Shown one piece after another: positions 9,516 to 18,169 of a stretch of 64,000 nt of DNA. The notes beneath the pieces were generated by a model that was given only the letters and a program-made list of their open reading frames with translations, did not search any database and was not told the origin of the DNA. Every line of letters begins with the position of its first letter. Position 1 is the stretch's first letter. The stretch covers positions 8,427 through 72,426 of the forward strand of contig CAXPZW010000003.1 in assembly GCA_964221845.1 (NCBI GenBank), in the 5' to 3' direction. Position numbers and translations under genes: made by a program. Source of the stretch: CAXPZW01 sp964221845 (GTDB taxonomy: Bacteria > Bacteroidota > Bacteroidia > Flavobacteriales_D > Sanyastnellaceae).

Positions 9516-10561
9516 TGAAACGCGTCCTGTTCCTGTATACCGAATTGGCCGAGTATTTCCTGGCCTGCTTGCAAGTGTTGCAACCTGAAGAATACGAGGT
9601 GCATGTGGTGCGCTGGCCGGTCAACAAAGAAGCTCCGTTTGCCTTCCGCAGCTTGGAGCACATTCACATGCACGACCGCGATCAATGGGCCACCGAAGAG
9701 CAGCTGACTGCTTGGGTCCAAGACCTCCATCCCCATGTTGTGTTCACCTCGGGGTGGGTGGACAAGGGCTACCTCGCAGCCAACCGCGCACTCAAGGGCC
9801 AAGTACCCACGGTGCTGTTGTTGGACAACCACTGGAGCGGGTCATTCAAACAGCAATTGGCGCGCCTGTTGAGTGGCCGTTTGATTCACCAATACTTTTC
9901 CCACGCCTGGGTACCCGGAGCCTACCAGCATGCGTTTGCGCGCAAACTCGGATTTAAGCCCGACCACATTCGCGAGGGCTTTTACTGCGCGGATACGGCG
10001 TTGTTTGACGGCTTCTACGCCAAACGTCCGGCAGACACCGACCCCAAGTGTCTGTTGTTCGTAGGGCGGTACCTGGACTTCAAAGGCATCTTCGACCTTT
10101 GGCAAGTGTTTGCCGAATTGCACGGCGAAGGGTTTTCCGATTGGGAGCTCTGGTGCGCAGGTTCGGGCGAATTGTGGGACCAGCGTGTAGAACATCCAGC
10201 CATCAAGCACCACGGATTTGTGCAGCCTGCTGAGCTCGAAAACTTGGTCTTAGGTGCATCGGCATTTGTGCTGCCTAGCCACAGGGAGCCGTGGGGTGTG
10301 GTGATCCACGAGATGGCCGCTGCCGGTTTGCCCTTGGTGTGCAGCAACACTGTAGGCGCTGCCACGCGCTTTGTGGAAGAGGGTCAAAACGGGTTTATGC
10401 ATGCCCCAGCAGACCCAGGTGCGCTCAAGGCTGCGCTCAAGAAACTGATGTCGGCCACTCCTGCTGAGCGCCAAGCCATGGGCCGTCACTCGCGAAAATT
10501 GGCCGAATCGCTCACCCCGCAGCACTGGAGCCGTATCTTAGCCGCGTTCATCCCGTCCTAG
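9515..10561 (+). CDS. Glycosyltransferase family 4 protein
   Basis: A 348-aa GT-B protein with a reduced N-terminal domain. The donor domain is clear: LLFVGRYLDFKGIFDLWQVF around residues 174-193 and FVLPSHREPWGVVIHEMAAAG at about 250-270, where the E-x7-E segment binds the nucleotide sugar. The start ATG shares one base with the preceding stop (TGATG), indicating translational coupling. The N-terminal half is short and atypical for GT4, so acceptor recognition may be unusual. No signal peptide. Confidence 0.88.
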   Translation: MKRVLFLYTELAEYFLACLQVLQPEEYEVHVVRWPVNKEAPFAFRSLEHIHMHDRDQWATEEQLTAWVQDLHPHVVFTSGWVDKGYLAANRALKGQVPTVLLLDNHWSGSFKQQLARLLSGRLIHQYFSHAWVPGAYQHAFARKLGFKPDHIREGFYCADTALFDGFYAKRPADTDPKCLLFVGRYLDFKGIFDLWQVFAELHGEGFSDWELWCAGSGELWDQRVEHPAIKHHGFVQPAELENLVLGASAFVLPSHREPWGVVIHEMAAAGLPLVCSNTVGAATRFVEEGQNGFMHAPADPGALKAALKKLMSATPAERQAMGRHSRKLAESLTPQHWSRILAAFIPS

Positions 10562-10562
10562 T

Positions 10563-11501
10563 ATGTCCCGCATTTTGATCACCGGAGGCGCCGGTTTTAT
10601 CGGCAGCGCACTGGCCGCACACTTGGCTGCCAGCGGCGAAGACCACATCGTGGTGGCCGACAACCTGCGCACAGGTGCCCCTGAACAGGTGCCTCAACTG
10701 CCCAACGTGACCTTCATCAAGTGCGATGTGAACCGCTTTGAGGACATCTCAAGTGTGTTTTACGCGGGCCGCTTTGACTACGTGTTTCATTACGCAGCCT
10801 TGGTGGGCGTGCAGCGGACGCTGCGCAATCCGGTGAGTGTACTGGAAGACTTGCAGGGCATCCGCAACGTGCTCAACCTGTGCAAGAACACCGGAGTCAA
10901 GCGTGTCTTTTACGCCTCCTCCTCCGAAGTGTACGGCGAACCCTTCGAGATTCCCCAAAACGAACAAACCACCCCGCTCAACTCGCGGTTGCCCTATGCC
11001 ATTGTGAAGAATGCAGGGGAGGCTTACTTGCGTTCTTATCAGCAGGAGTTTGGACTGGAATACACCGTATTCCGCTTCTTCAACACATACGGAGCGGGCC
11101 AAAGTCAAGATTTTGTGATTACGCGTTTCTTGCGTGCAGCGCTCGCAGGGGAGCCCGTACAGGTGTATGGCGATGGCAAGCAAACGCGCACCTTCTGCCA
11201 CATTTCCGACAACATCGAGGCGTGCGCCAAGGTGTTCCGTGAGGGCAGTTTCATCAACGATGTGATCAACATTGGATCCGACGAGGAGGTCTCGGTGCGC
11301 GAGTTGGCTCAAACCGTGATTGCGGTCTGCGGTTCAGCCTCGCCCATCGTCCACTTGGATCCGCTCAAAGAAGGGGACATGACGCGCCGTCGCCCCGACA
11401 ATAGCAAAATGCGCGAAATACTGGATCGCCCGTTGTTGTCCCTTGAACAAGGGCTGACTGCGGTACTGGAAGAATGGCAAGCAGTCCATGTGCGGAATTA
11501 G
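10563..11501 (+). CDS. NAD-dependent epimerase/dehydratase (extended SDR), nucleotide-sugar type
   Basis: A 312-aa extended short-chain dehydrogenase/reductase. GGAGFIGS at residues 8-15 is the NAD-binding loop, SSSEVYG at 119-125 supplies the catalytic Ser region, and YAIVK at 145-149 gives the catalytic Tyr145/Lys149 pair. The layout matches UDP-glucose 4-epimerase, UDP-glucuronate decarboxylase and GDP-mannose dehydratase relatives, which modify the sugar of a nucleotide sugar in the cytoplasm. Sequence alone does not decide the reaction. The next gene starts 14 bp before its stop. Confidence 0.85.
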   Translation: MSRILITGGAGFIGSALAAHLAASGEDHIVVADNLRTGAPEQVPQLPNVTFIKCDVNRFEDISSVFYAGRFDYVFHYAALVGVQRTLRNPVSVLEDLQGIRNVLNLCKNTGVKRVFYASSSEVYGEPFEIPQNEQTTPLNSRLPYAIVKNAGEAYLRSYQQEFGLEYTVFRFFNTYGAGQSQDFVITRFLRAALAGEPVQVYGDGKQTRTFCHISDNIEACAKVFREGSFINDVINIGSDEEVSVRELAQTVIAVCGSASPIVHLDPLKEGDMTRRRPDNSKMREILDRPLLSLEQGLTAVLEEWQAVHVRN

Positions 11502-13365
11502 CGGTGTTTTCGGAAACCAACACGGTGACCAACTCAAGGATGCGGTCGCGCGCATGAACGATGCCCTGGCGCACCGTGGACCAAATGCGCAAGGCCTCTA
11601 CACCGGCGAAGGCGTTGTGTTGGGCCACCGCCGGCTGTCCATCATCGATTTAGCTGCGCACGCCAACCAACCCATGCACAGTGCAGACGGCCGGTACGTT
11701 CTGGTGTTCAACGGGGAGTTGTACAACTACCGTGAGCTCCGAGGGCAACTCGCTGACCACACCTTCCGCACCGACTCCGACACCGAAGTGGTGCTGGCGG
11801 CTTGGCAAAAGTGGGGCGCCAAGTGCTTGCTGCGGTTCAACGGCATGTTTGCGTTTGCCGTGTGGGACAGCCACGAACAAGAACTCTTTCTGGTGCGCGA
11901 CCGCTTGGGCATCAAACCCTTGTACATCACGCGCCAAGGCCAACAGTGGGTGTTCGCCAGTGAAATTCGCGCGCTGCTCGCCAGTGGACTCGTGCCCGCT
12001 CGCATGGACCGCACCGCACTGATCGATTACCTGCGCTACCAAACTGTACACGCTCCAAATACGATGCTGGAAGGGGTGGAGTTGGTGCCTCCTGCCACTG
12101 TCATCCGCATTCAAGACAACGAGGCCACCTCCACCATTTACTGGAGCCCCGAAACCCATTGGAGCCGAGAGGCCCAGTATGCCGAGCCGACCGCCATACG
12201 CAAGGCCATTCGAGAAAAGCTGCGCGCCAGTGTGGAATTGCGCATGCGCGCGGACGTTCCCTTTGGTGCCTTCCTCAGCGGGGGCATTGATTCCAGCGCC
12301 ATTGTGGGGTTGATGGCCGAGGTGAGTGATCACCCCGTGCAAACGTTCTCGGTCACCTTCGACGAGGAGGCTTTCAACGAGGGCGCCTACGCGCAAATGG
12401 TGGCCGACAAGTTCAACACCCGCCACACCGATATCCGCCTTCGTCCAGACGATTTTCTGGAGGCCATCCCCAATGCGTTGGCCGCCATGGATCACCCCAG
12501 CGGTGACGGTCCCAATACCTACACGGTGTCCAAAGTGACCAAAGAGGCGGGCGTGACCATGGCCCTGTCCGGCTTGGGCGGCGACGAGCTGTTTGCCGGG
12601 TATCCGGTGTTCAAGCGCATGGTGCAAATCCGTTCGCGCAAGTGGCTGACCAGTTTCCCTCGGTTCATGAAGAACGCGGTGGGGTTGGGGTTGCGCACCC
12701 TCAAGCCGGGTGTGGCTTCCGACAAAATCCACCAGGTACTGGTGTCGGAATACCTGGACTTTGAATACATCTACCCGTTGGAGCGTCAAGTCTTGTTGGA
12801 TCCCACCATCTCCAAGTTGGTAGGGGCTGGCAAGTTGCCTGTGAGCGCAGTACGTCGTTTGCTGGAAGATCGCATTGTACATGGCACCGCAGGGTTCGAC
12901 CTGCCTTTACTCAGCAAGGTGTCGGTAGCCGAGATGGCCAGCTACATGCAACACGTGCTGCTGCGCGACTCGGATCAGATGAGCATGGCCCATGCGCTGG
13001 AGGTACGTGTGCCCTTCTTGGACCACAACCTGGTGGAGTATGCCATGGGCATTCCTGACCTGGACAAGTTCCCTCAAACACCCAAGCAGCTGTTGATCGA
13101 GAGCCTCGATGGTTTGTTGCCAGAAGCGGTGTACAACCGTCCCAAGATGGGCTTCACCTTCCCGTGGGAAATGTGGATGAAGGAGGCACTGCGCCCGCTT
13201 TGCACCGGTCACCTTAAGCGCTTGGGAGAACGTGAGCCATTCAAGGGCCAAGTGCTGGACCAATTGTGGACCCGATTTGAAAAGGGTGATCCACGTGTGA
13301 AATGGTCGCACCTGTGGCCACTTGTTGTACTCGAAGACTGGTTAGAGCGCCATGGAGTCCAATAA
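11488..13365 (+). CDS. asnB: Asparagine synthase (glutamine-hydrolysing)
   Basis: A full-length 625-aa protein. It begins MCGISGVFG, giving the catalytic Cys2 of the glutaminase domain after Met removal, followed by LAHRGPNAQG and RDRLGIKPLY in the same domain. The synthetase domain has SGGIDSS at about residues 264-270 (ATP pyrophosphate loop) and EVRVPFLDHNLVEYA near 503-517. The start lies 14 bp inside the epimerase gene. It is the second AsnB-type gene in the locus; presence inside a polysaccharide operon suggests amidation of a sugar acid, although free asparagine synthesis is equally possible. Confidence 0.92.
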   Translation: MCGISGVFGNQHGDQLKDAVARMNDALAHRGPNAQGLYTGEGVVLGHRRLSIIDLAAHANQPMHSADGRYVLVFNGELYNYRELRGQLADHTFRTDSDTEVVLAAWQKWGAKCLLRFNGMFAFAVWDSHEQELFLVRDRLGIKPLYITRQGQQWVFASEIRALLASGLVPARMDRTALIDYLRYQTVHAPNTMLEGVELVPPATVIRIQDNEATSTIYWSPETHWSREAQYAEPTAIRKAIREKLRASVELRMRADVPFGAFLSGGIDSSAIVGLMAEVSDHPVQTFSVTFDEEAFNEGAYAQMVADKFNTRHTDIRLRPDDFLEAIPNALAAMDHPSGDGPNTYTVSKVTKEAGVTMALSGLGGDELFAGYPVFKRMVQIRSRKWLTSFPRFMKNAVGLGLRTLKPGVASDKIHQVLVSEYLDFEYIYPLERQVLLDPTISKLVGAGKLPVSAVRRLLEDRIVHGTAGFDLPLLSKVSVAEMASYMQHVLLRDSDQMSMAHALEVRVPFLDHNLVEYAMGIPDLDKFPQTPKQLLIESLDGLLPEAVYNRPKMGFTFPWEMWMKEALRPLCTGHLKRLGEREPFKGQVLDQLWTRFEKGDPRVKWSHLWPLVVLEDWLERHGVQ

Positions 13366-14500
13366 GCAACTCAAGATTTTGGTGTTCATCGATTGGTACC
13401 TGCCCGGGTTCAAGGCCGGTGGTCCCATCCGATCCATCGCCAACCTGGTGGCGCGTCTGCCCCATGATTTTTCCATCGTGACTTCCGACAGGGATCACAT
13501 GGCCGATGCGCCTTATCCCGATGTGCCTACGGGCACTTGGGTGAATGGTGCAGGACGGGAACGCGTGATGTACCTGCCTGCAGCGGACCAAAAGCCTGCG
13601 ACATACCGCCGACTCATGAAGGAGTTGGATTACGATGTGATCTACATCAACAGCCTGTTTTCACCACGGTTTGCGCTCATGCCGTTGTTGGCGGCGCGTA
13701 AGGCCAAGGGGCGCGCACGTGTTATCGTGGCCCCTCGAGGCATGCTCAAGAAGGGTGCGCTGTCGGTCAAGGCGGGCAAGAAGAAATGGTTTTTGCGCGC
13801 GGCCAAAGTGTTTGGCCTGTTCAAGGGCGTTCGCTGGCACGCGACCAGTTTTGACGAGCGTAAGGAGATCATGCGCCAGTTCGGAAAGGTGGAGGTCAAG
13901 GTGGCGCCCAACTTGGTGGGATATCAAGAGGCGCCGGGCGCTCCCCTGCAGAAGTCTGCTGGATCGGTGAAATTGGTGTCTGTGGCCCGCGTGTCGCCGG
14001 AGAAAAACGTGCTGCACGCCTTGCAGTTCATCAAAGGGGCCAACGCGGCCTTGGGACATTGGGAGCTGACGTGGTACGGCGTCCATCAAGACCCCGAGTA
14101 CCTCACCGAATGCCAAGCGATGGCAGACAGCATTCCGCATGCGACCATTCATTTCCCAGGAGAAATCCACCCGCAGCACCTGACCAAAGTGCTGGCAGAT
14201 GCGCACTTCTTTTACTTGCCTACCCTCGGTGAAAACTTTGGCCACGCCATTGTAGAAGCCCTCTTGGCGGCCAAGCCTGTGCTGATCTCAGATCGCACCC
14301 CTTGGACCAAACTCGAAGACCGCCACGCGGGTTGGACCTTGCCGCTGGACCGCATCCTGTTTTCCGAAATGCTCAACCACTTGGTGTCCATGGACCACGA
14401 GACCTATGCGAGTTGGGCTGACGGGGCGCGCAAAGAAGGAAAAGTGATTGCCGGCAACCCCAAAGATCTGACCCGTAACTTTGGACTGTTTCATGGCTGA
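13352..14500 (+). CDS. Glycosyltransferase family 4 protein
   Basis: A 382-aa GT-B transferase overlapping the asparagine synthase gene by 14 bp. The N-terminal KILVFIDWYLPGFKAGGPIR contains the Gly-rich acceptor loop. VSVARVSPEKNVLHALQFI near 210-228 and FYLPTLGENFGHAIVEALLAAK around 286-307 form the donor domain with the E-x7-E motif. It resembles GT4 enzymes found next to WcaF-type acetyltransferases in colanic-acid-like loci, which matches its neighbour. Donor unknown. Confidence 0.88.
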   Translation: MESNKQLKILVFIDWYLPGFKAGGPIRSIANLVARLPHDFSIVTSDRDHMADAPYPDVPTGTWVNGAGRERVMYLPAADQKPATYRRLMKELDYDVIYINSLFSPRFALMPLLAARKAKGRARVIVAPRGMLKKGALSVKAGKKKWFLRAAKVFGLFKGVRWHATSFDERKEIMRQFGKVEVKVAPNLVGYQEAPGAPLQKSAGSVKLVSVARVSPEKNVLHALQFIKGANAALGHWELTWYGVHQDPEYLTECQAMADSIPHATIHFPGEIHPQHLTKVLADAHFFYLPTLGENFGHAIVEALLAAKPVLISDRTPWTKLEDRHAGWTLPLDRILFSEMLNHLVSMDHETYASWADGARKEGKVIAGNPKDLTRNFGLFHG

Positions 14501-15056
14501 TCGTCCCACCACCGATTTGGCGTCGTTCAACAACGACTGGTACCGCCCGGGTTCGGCATTGCGCCGAGCAGTGTGGTATGTGGTGAACGTGCTGTGTTTC
14601 AAGAACGCCTTGTTTGGCAGCAGTGCGCTTAAAGCCAGTTTGCTGCGCCTGTTCGGGGCGAAAGTGGGCAAAGGCGTGGTCATCAAGCCTTGCGTCAACA
14701 TCAAGTACCCTTGGAAACTGCGCATCGGCAACCACGTGTGGCTGGGCGAAAATGTCTGGATCGACAACCTCGATGAGGTGGTGCTCGAAGACCATGTTTG
14801 CCTCTCGCAAGGCGCCATGCTGCTGTGCGGCAACCACGATTACAAGAAGCCATCTTTCGATTTGATCGTGAAGCCCATCATTGTTAAGCAAGGGGGATGG
14901 GTAGGCGCGCAAACAGTCGTGTGCCCGGGAGTAACGGTGGGCAGCCATGCGGTGCTCGCCGTGGGCTCAATGGCCACCAAGGATTTGGATGCGTACGGCA
15001 TCTACCAAGGCAACCCTGCGCAGAAAGTCAAAGACCGCGTAATCGATCCGGCGTGA
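14493..15056 (+). CDS. WcaF-like putative colanic acid biosynthesis acetyltransferase
   Basis: A 187-aa left-handed beta-helix acetyltransferase. The ATG at 14493 overlaps the previous gene by 8 bp and puts MADRPTTDLASFNNDWY at the N-terminus, as in WcaF relatives. Hexapeptide repeats run from about residue 55 to 165 (for example GVVIKPCVNIKYP and GGWVGAQTVVCPGVTVGSHAVLAVGS), and the catalytic-type His lies in CGNHDY near residue 111. It is expected to O-acetylate a sugar of the growing repeat unit using acetyl-CoA. Its stop overlaps a GTG start of the next gene. Confidence 0.88.
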   Translation: MADRPTTDLASFNNDWYRPGSALRRAVWYVVNVLCFKNALFGSSALKASLLRLFGAKVGKGVVIKPCVNIKYPWKLRIGNHVWLGENVWIDNLDEVVLEDHVCLSQGAMLLCGNHDYKKPSFDLIVKPIIVKQGGWVGAQTVVCPGVTVGSHAVLAVGSMATKDLDAYGIYQGNPAQKVKDRVIDPA

Positions 15057-15802
15057 GGATTTCCATCATCACCATTGCTTACAACAGCGCCGAGACCATC
15101 GAGGCCACCATCCAGAGCGTGATCGCACAGGATTACACCGATGTGGAATACATCATCATTGACGGGGCGAGCAAAGACGCCACCATGGATGTGGTTGACC
15201 GTTACCGGGACCAGATCGCTGTAGTGGTGAGTGAGCCCGACAAGGGCATTTACGACGCCATGAACAAAGGCGTAGCGCGCGCTACCGGTGAGGTCGTTGG
15301 CATCTTGAACAGCGATGATTTTTATGCCGACAACACCGTGTTGTCAGATGTTGCTGCGCGCTTTAAGGAAACCGGCGCCGACGCTGTCTACGCCGACCTG
15401 GTGTACGTCGAGCGCGATAATCCCGACAAAGTGCTGCGTTACTGGAAAAGCAAGCCGTACAAGCCCGGGATGTTTCGCAAAGGGTGGATGCCTGCGCACC
15501 CAACCTTTTTCCTCAAGAACGAATGCTACCGTGCCCACGGCACCTATTCGACCGAGCTGCGCTCTGCAGCCGATTACGAGCTGATGCTGCGCATGCTGGA
15601 GAAGCACGCCATTTCGGCGGTACACTTGCCGCGCGTGTTGACCAAGATGCGCGTAGGAGGGCAGAGCAATGTGTCGTTGAAGAATCGCATTCGTGCCAAC
15701 AAGGAGGATCGCCGAGCTTGGAAGATGAATGGGTTGACGCCGGCGTGGTATACGTTAACGGTAAAGCCCTTGAGCAAGCTCACCCAGTTCATCCGCAAGT
15801 AG
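15053..15802 (+). CDS. Glycosyltransferase family 2 protein (WcaE-like)
   Basis: A 249-aa GT2 transferase. The best start is the GTG in a GTGA overlap with the acetyltransferase gene: it yields VRISIITIAYNSAETI, the normal GT2 N-terminus, whereas an upstream in-frame extension runs antisense to family expectations inside the previous gene. IIIDGASKDAT at 34-44, DKGIYDAMNKG at 63-73 and the metal-binding NSDDF at 86-90 match the WcaE-type subgroup. It is the last gene of the locus. Confidence 0.88.
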   Translation: MRISIITIAYNSAETIEATIQSVIAQDYTDVEYIIIDGASKDATMDVVDRYRDQIAVVVSEPDKGIYDAMNKGVARATGEVVGILNSDDFYADNTVLSDVAARFKETGADAVYADLVYVERDNPDKVLRYWKSKPYKPGMFRKGWMPAHPTFFLKNECYRAHGTYSTELRSAADYELMLRMLEKHAISAVHLPRVLTKMRVGGQSNVSLKNRIRANKEDRRAWKMNGLTPAWYTLTVKPLSKLTQFIRK

Positions 15803-16001
15803 CGCTTCTGGCGCCGCGGTTCCCACCCGTGGGCCGCCGGCCCCGCCGCCCCCGCCTCCTCCACCTGTCGTCCGATTCCCATCGGTCAACCTGTCGAAGG
15901 TCGACTTCCCACCAGCCACTTCCAACTGCACCCCGCTTTGACTTTGTGTATGGCCCAACCGGCTTTGTGAATGCCCTTGACAACCTCAAAACGAAGGCAA
16001 C
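15803..16001. other. Non-coding stretch after the polysaccharide locus, C-rich
   Basis: About 200 bp with no supported gene. The + strand has a C/G-rich, low-complexity patch (roughly 15810-15870) rich in CCG and CCC. No + strand terminator with a T run was seen, so the 3' end of the polysaccharide transcript is not defined by sequence. Confidence 0.5.
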
Positions 16002-16030
16002 AAAAAAGGGCCGCCCTGAGGCAGCCCTTT
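16002..16030 (-). terminator. Rho-independent terminator for the 16053-17000 gene
   Basis: AAAGGGC (16005-16011) pairs with GCCCTTT (16024-16030), with an inner GCC/GGC pairing and a CTGA loop. On the minus strand the hairpin is followed by a run of six T, about 20 bp after the stop codon of the outer-membrane protein gene. Confidence 0.85.
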
Positions 16031-16052
16031 AGAAAAATGCGTTGTGCTTGGC

Positions 16053-17000
16053 TTAGAACTTCGCACGCGACTTACGTACCTGGCGGAGCCAGCCGTACCT
16101 GCGCTTGTAGAAGTTACTCTTGCCGCGAATCACACGACCCACAGTGACTTGGGTGGTGATGAAGGAATCGTTGTTGGTGTTGTCGCCACGCTTCACAGCG
16201 GGGTGTGGTGCAGCGATGTATTGGTGATCGTAGATCGAGCCAGAAGCAGGATCGTTGATCTCGGTAATCAGCGCTTGGTAGGTTTGGCTAGCAAACTCTA
16301 CGGCCAATTGATCTTCGTACTTGGTGGGGTCGCCGTAAGTGCTGGAGATGTCATCCAAGTAGTCGGTGAAGGTGGTGCGCCAGTTGAGCTCCCAGCCTAC
16401 ACGCCAGATTTTGTCAAAGGTGAAGTAGAAGCCCATACCTGCTGGAATGGCCATACCCCACTTGCTGTAGCTGGTGCCTTCAATTTGCCACGGCTGCAGA
16501 TCGAACCAAACGCCGCTGTATTGCACTTCGCCTTCTTTGTAAATCTGCCCTTGTGGGTTGTGGTTGAACACCGAGATACCGGCGAACACGTACAACTTGA
16601 AGTCGGGGTTGTAGTAACCGCGGCCGCCCACATCGTTGTCGTAGAAGACGGTCACCTCTGCACGGGTGCTGAATTCCCACAAGCGGTTGCGGAAGTTGAG
16701 GTTACGCGCACGACGAGCCGGGTTGGTGGTCAAGCGATCTGCATCTTGAATGCGCAGGTAGTTCAACGACGATTGCAGCGCAAAGCGACGGCTAAACTTG
16801 TAGCGATTATAGGTGCCCACTGCCAAGCGGGTTTGGTTCAAGTGCATGTCCCACAAGAAATCACGGCGGGTGAGTTCCTTGCCGCCAATATCTCCGAGGT
16901 AGTTGGAGCCGCCAACGGCGAGTCCGTACTCCCACGAGTATTGCGCTTGTGCGGTGGAGAGGCTGAGGATGGCGATCAGACAGACGAGCAGTCGTTTCAT
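16053..17000 (-). CDS. DUF6089-like outer-membrane beta-barrel protein
   Basis: A 315-aa exported protein. The start at 17000 gives MKRLLVCLIAILSLSTAQAQ, a standard signal peptide; an earlier in-frame ATG (17045) only adds 15 charged residues before it. The mature part begins YSWEYGLAVGGSNYLGDIGG, the hallmark of the DUF6089 barrel family of Bacteroidota. Alternating aromatic/polar strands follow (RLAVGTYNRYKF, LYVFAGISVFNHNP, GWELNWRTTFTDYLDD), ending in a basic tail (KRRYGWLRQVRKSRAKF). Such proteins sit in the outer membrane; their function is not established. It is a single-gene unit with its own promoter and terminator. Confidence 0.85.
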   Translation of the reverse strand: MKRLLVCLIAILSLSTAQAQYSWEYGLAVGGSNYLGDIGGKELTRRDFLWDMHLNQTRLAVGTYNRYKFSRRFALQSSLNYLRIQDADRLTTNPARRARNLNFRNRLWEFSTRAEVTVFYDNDVGGRGYYNPDFKLYVFAGISVFNHNPQGQIYKEGEVQYSGVWFDLQPWQIEGTSYSKWGMAIPAGMGFYFTFDKIWRVGWELNWRTTFTDYLDDISSTYGDPTKYEDQLAVEFASQTYQALITEINDPASGSIYDHQYIAAPHPAVKRGDNTNNDSFITTQVTVGRVIRGKSNFYKRRYGWLRQVRKSRAKF

Positions 17001-17042
17001 GACCGGGGGTATTAGTACTAGGGCGGATTTGGTTCGAAGCTT

Positions 17043-17074
17043 CAAAGATAGCGTTCTTTAGCGGGCAATTCAAG
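17043..17074 (-). promoter_or_regulatory. Promoter of the DUF6089-like gene
   Basis: On the minus strand a -7 element TATCTTTG (17050 down to 17043) has CTTG (17074-17071) 20 bp upstream, close to the Bacteroidota pattern TTTG-19-TAnnTTTG. Predicted initiation is near 17038, about 38 nt before the start codon at 17000. Confidence 0.65.
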
Positions 17075-17141
17075 TGTTTGGACTCCGACTTGGTAGATTG
17101 GTCACGTTCCGACACAGAATTCCGCCAATTCTGATACGCAA

Positions 17142-18077
17142 ATGAGGAAAAAAAGTGATACCCTCTGCCAATTGTTGGGCATTGAAGTGCCGGTGATTCA
17201 AGCGGGTATGGTTTGGTGCTCGGGCTGGGAACTGGCCAGTGCTGTGAGCAATGCGGGCGGCCTGGGCATCATTGGGTCTGGAGGCATGTATCCCCAGGAG
17301 CTGCGTGACCAAATCGCGGCGTGTAAAGCCGCTACAGACAGGCCTTTTGCAGTCAATGTGCCCTTGCTCTATCCCGACATCGAAGCGCACATGGCCTCCA
17401 TTGTGGAAGGGGGAGTGCCCATCGTTTTTACCTCAGCCGGCAATCCCAAGACCTGGACCGCTCATTTGAAATCCCACGGCATCACCGTGGTACACGTGGT
17501 GAGCAGCCGAAAATTTGCGCTCAAGGCACAAGCGGCCGGAGTCGATGCGGTCGTAGCCGAAGGCTTTGAGGCTGGAGGACACAACGGACGCGAGGAAACC
17601 ACCACGTTTTGTCTCATTCCCGATGTGGCCGATGCCGTGGACATCCCCGTGATTGCTGCGGGTGGAATTTGCGATGGGCGCACTTTGGCGGCGGCATTGG
17701 TGCTAGGGGCCAGCGGCGTGCAGGTGGGCAGCAGGTTTGTGGCCACGCCTGAAAGCAGTGCGCACCAATCGTTCAAGCAAGCGGTGGTGGATGCTGGTGA
17801 AGGGGCAACCACCCTCACCTTAAAGGAATTGACGCCCGTGCGCTTGCTGCACAATCCTTTCTACGCTCAAGTACGAGAAGCCTATGCTCGGGGAGCTTCT
17901 CCCGAAGAGTTGCGCGACCTGCTCGGGCGTGGCCGTGCCAAACGAGGCATGAAGGAGGGCGACCTGGAGTCTGGAGAATTGGAAATCGGTCAAGTTGCCG
18001 GGCGGATTCACGCCATCACCCCAGCGGCGGAAATCGTCACCTCCATGTGGGAAGAGGCCCAAAAGTACCTGCCGTGA
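17142..18077 (+). CDS. Nitronate monooxygenase / FabK-like FMN-dependent oxidoreductase
   Basis: A 311-aa TIM-barrel flavoprotein of the 2-nitropropane dioxygenase/FabK family. QAGMVWCSGWELASAVSNAGGLGIIG at about 20-45 forms the FMN-binding start of the barrel, AEGFEAGGHNG near 142-152 supplies the conserved Gly/His loop, and VIAAGGICDGRTLAAALVLGASGVQVGSRF at about 170-200 is the phosphate-binding region. Members either oxidise nitronates or act as enoyl-ACP reductase II. The AGGHNGRE loop and single-gene context do not decide between them. Cytoplasmic, no partner gene nearby. Confidence 0.85.
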   Translation: MRKKSDTLCQLLGIEVPVIQAGMVWCSGWELASAVSNAGGLGIIGSGGMYPQELRDQIAACKAATDRPFAVNVPLLYPDIEAHMASIVEGGVPIVFTSAGNPKTWTAHLKSHGITVVHVVSSRKFALKAQAAGVDAVVAEGFEAGGHNGREETTTFCLIPDVADAVDIPVIAAGGICDGRTLAAALVLGASGVQVGSRFVATPESSAHQSFKQAVVDAGEGATTLTLKELTPVRLLHNPFYAQVREAYARGASPEELRDLLGRGRAKRGMKEGDLESGELEIGQVAGRIHAITPAAEIVTSMWEEAQKYLP

Positions 18078-18144
18078 GCAACCTCCACACCCCTTGGTGT
18101 GTATTGTACTACAACAGCGGGCCGCCACGTTGAACAAGTAGCCT

Positions 18145-18152
18145 TACCTTTG
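18145..18152 (+). promoter_or_regulatory. Promoter -7 element TACCTTTG
   Basis: Exact TAnnTTTG match, 17 bp before the ATG at 18170 of the secreted FN3-like gene. The gap after the preceding stop is only 92 bp, and no good -33 box is seen 19 bp upstream. Confidence 0.5.
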
Positions 18153-18169
18153 CAGCCCCAGATGCGCCT

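Noticed and set aside
16044..17015. 323-aa plus-strand open frame
   Set aside because: Antisense to the DUF6089-like gene, which has signal peptide, barrel pattern, promoter and terminator on the minus strand.
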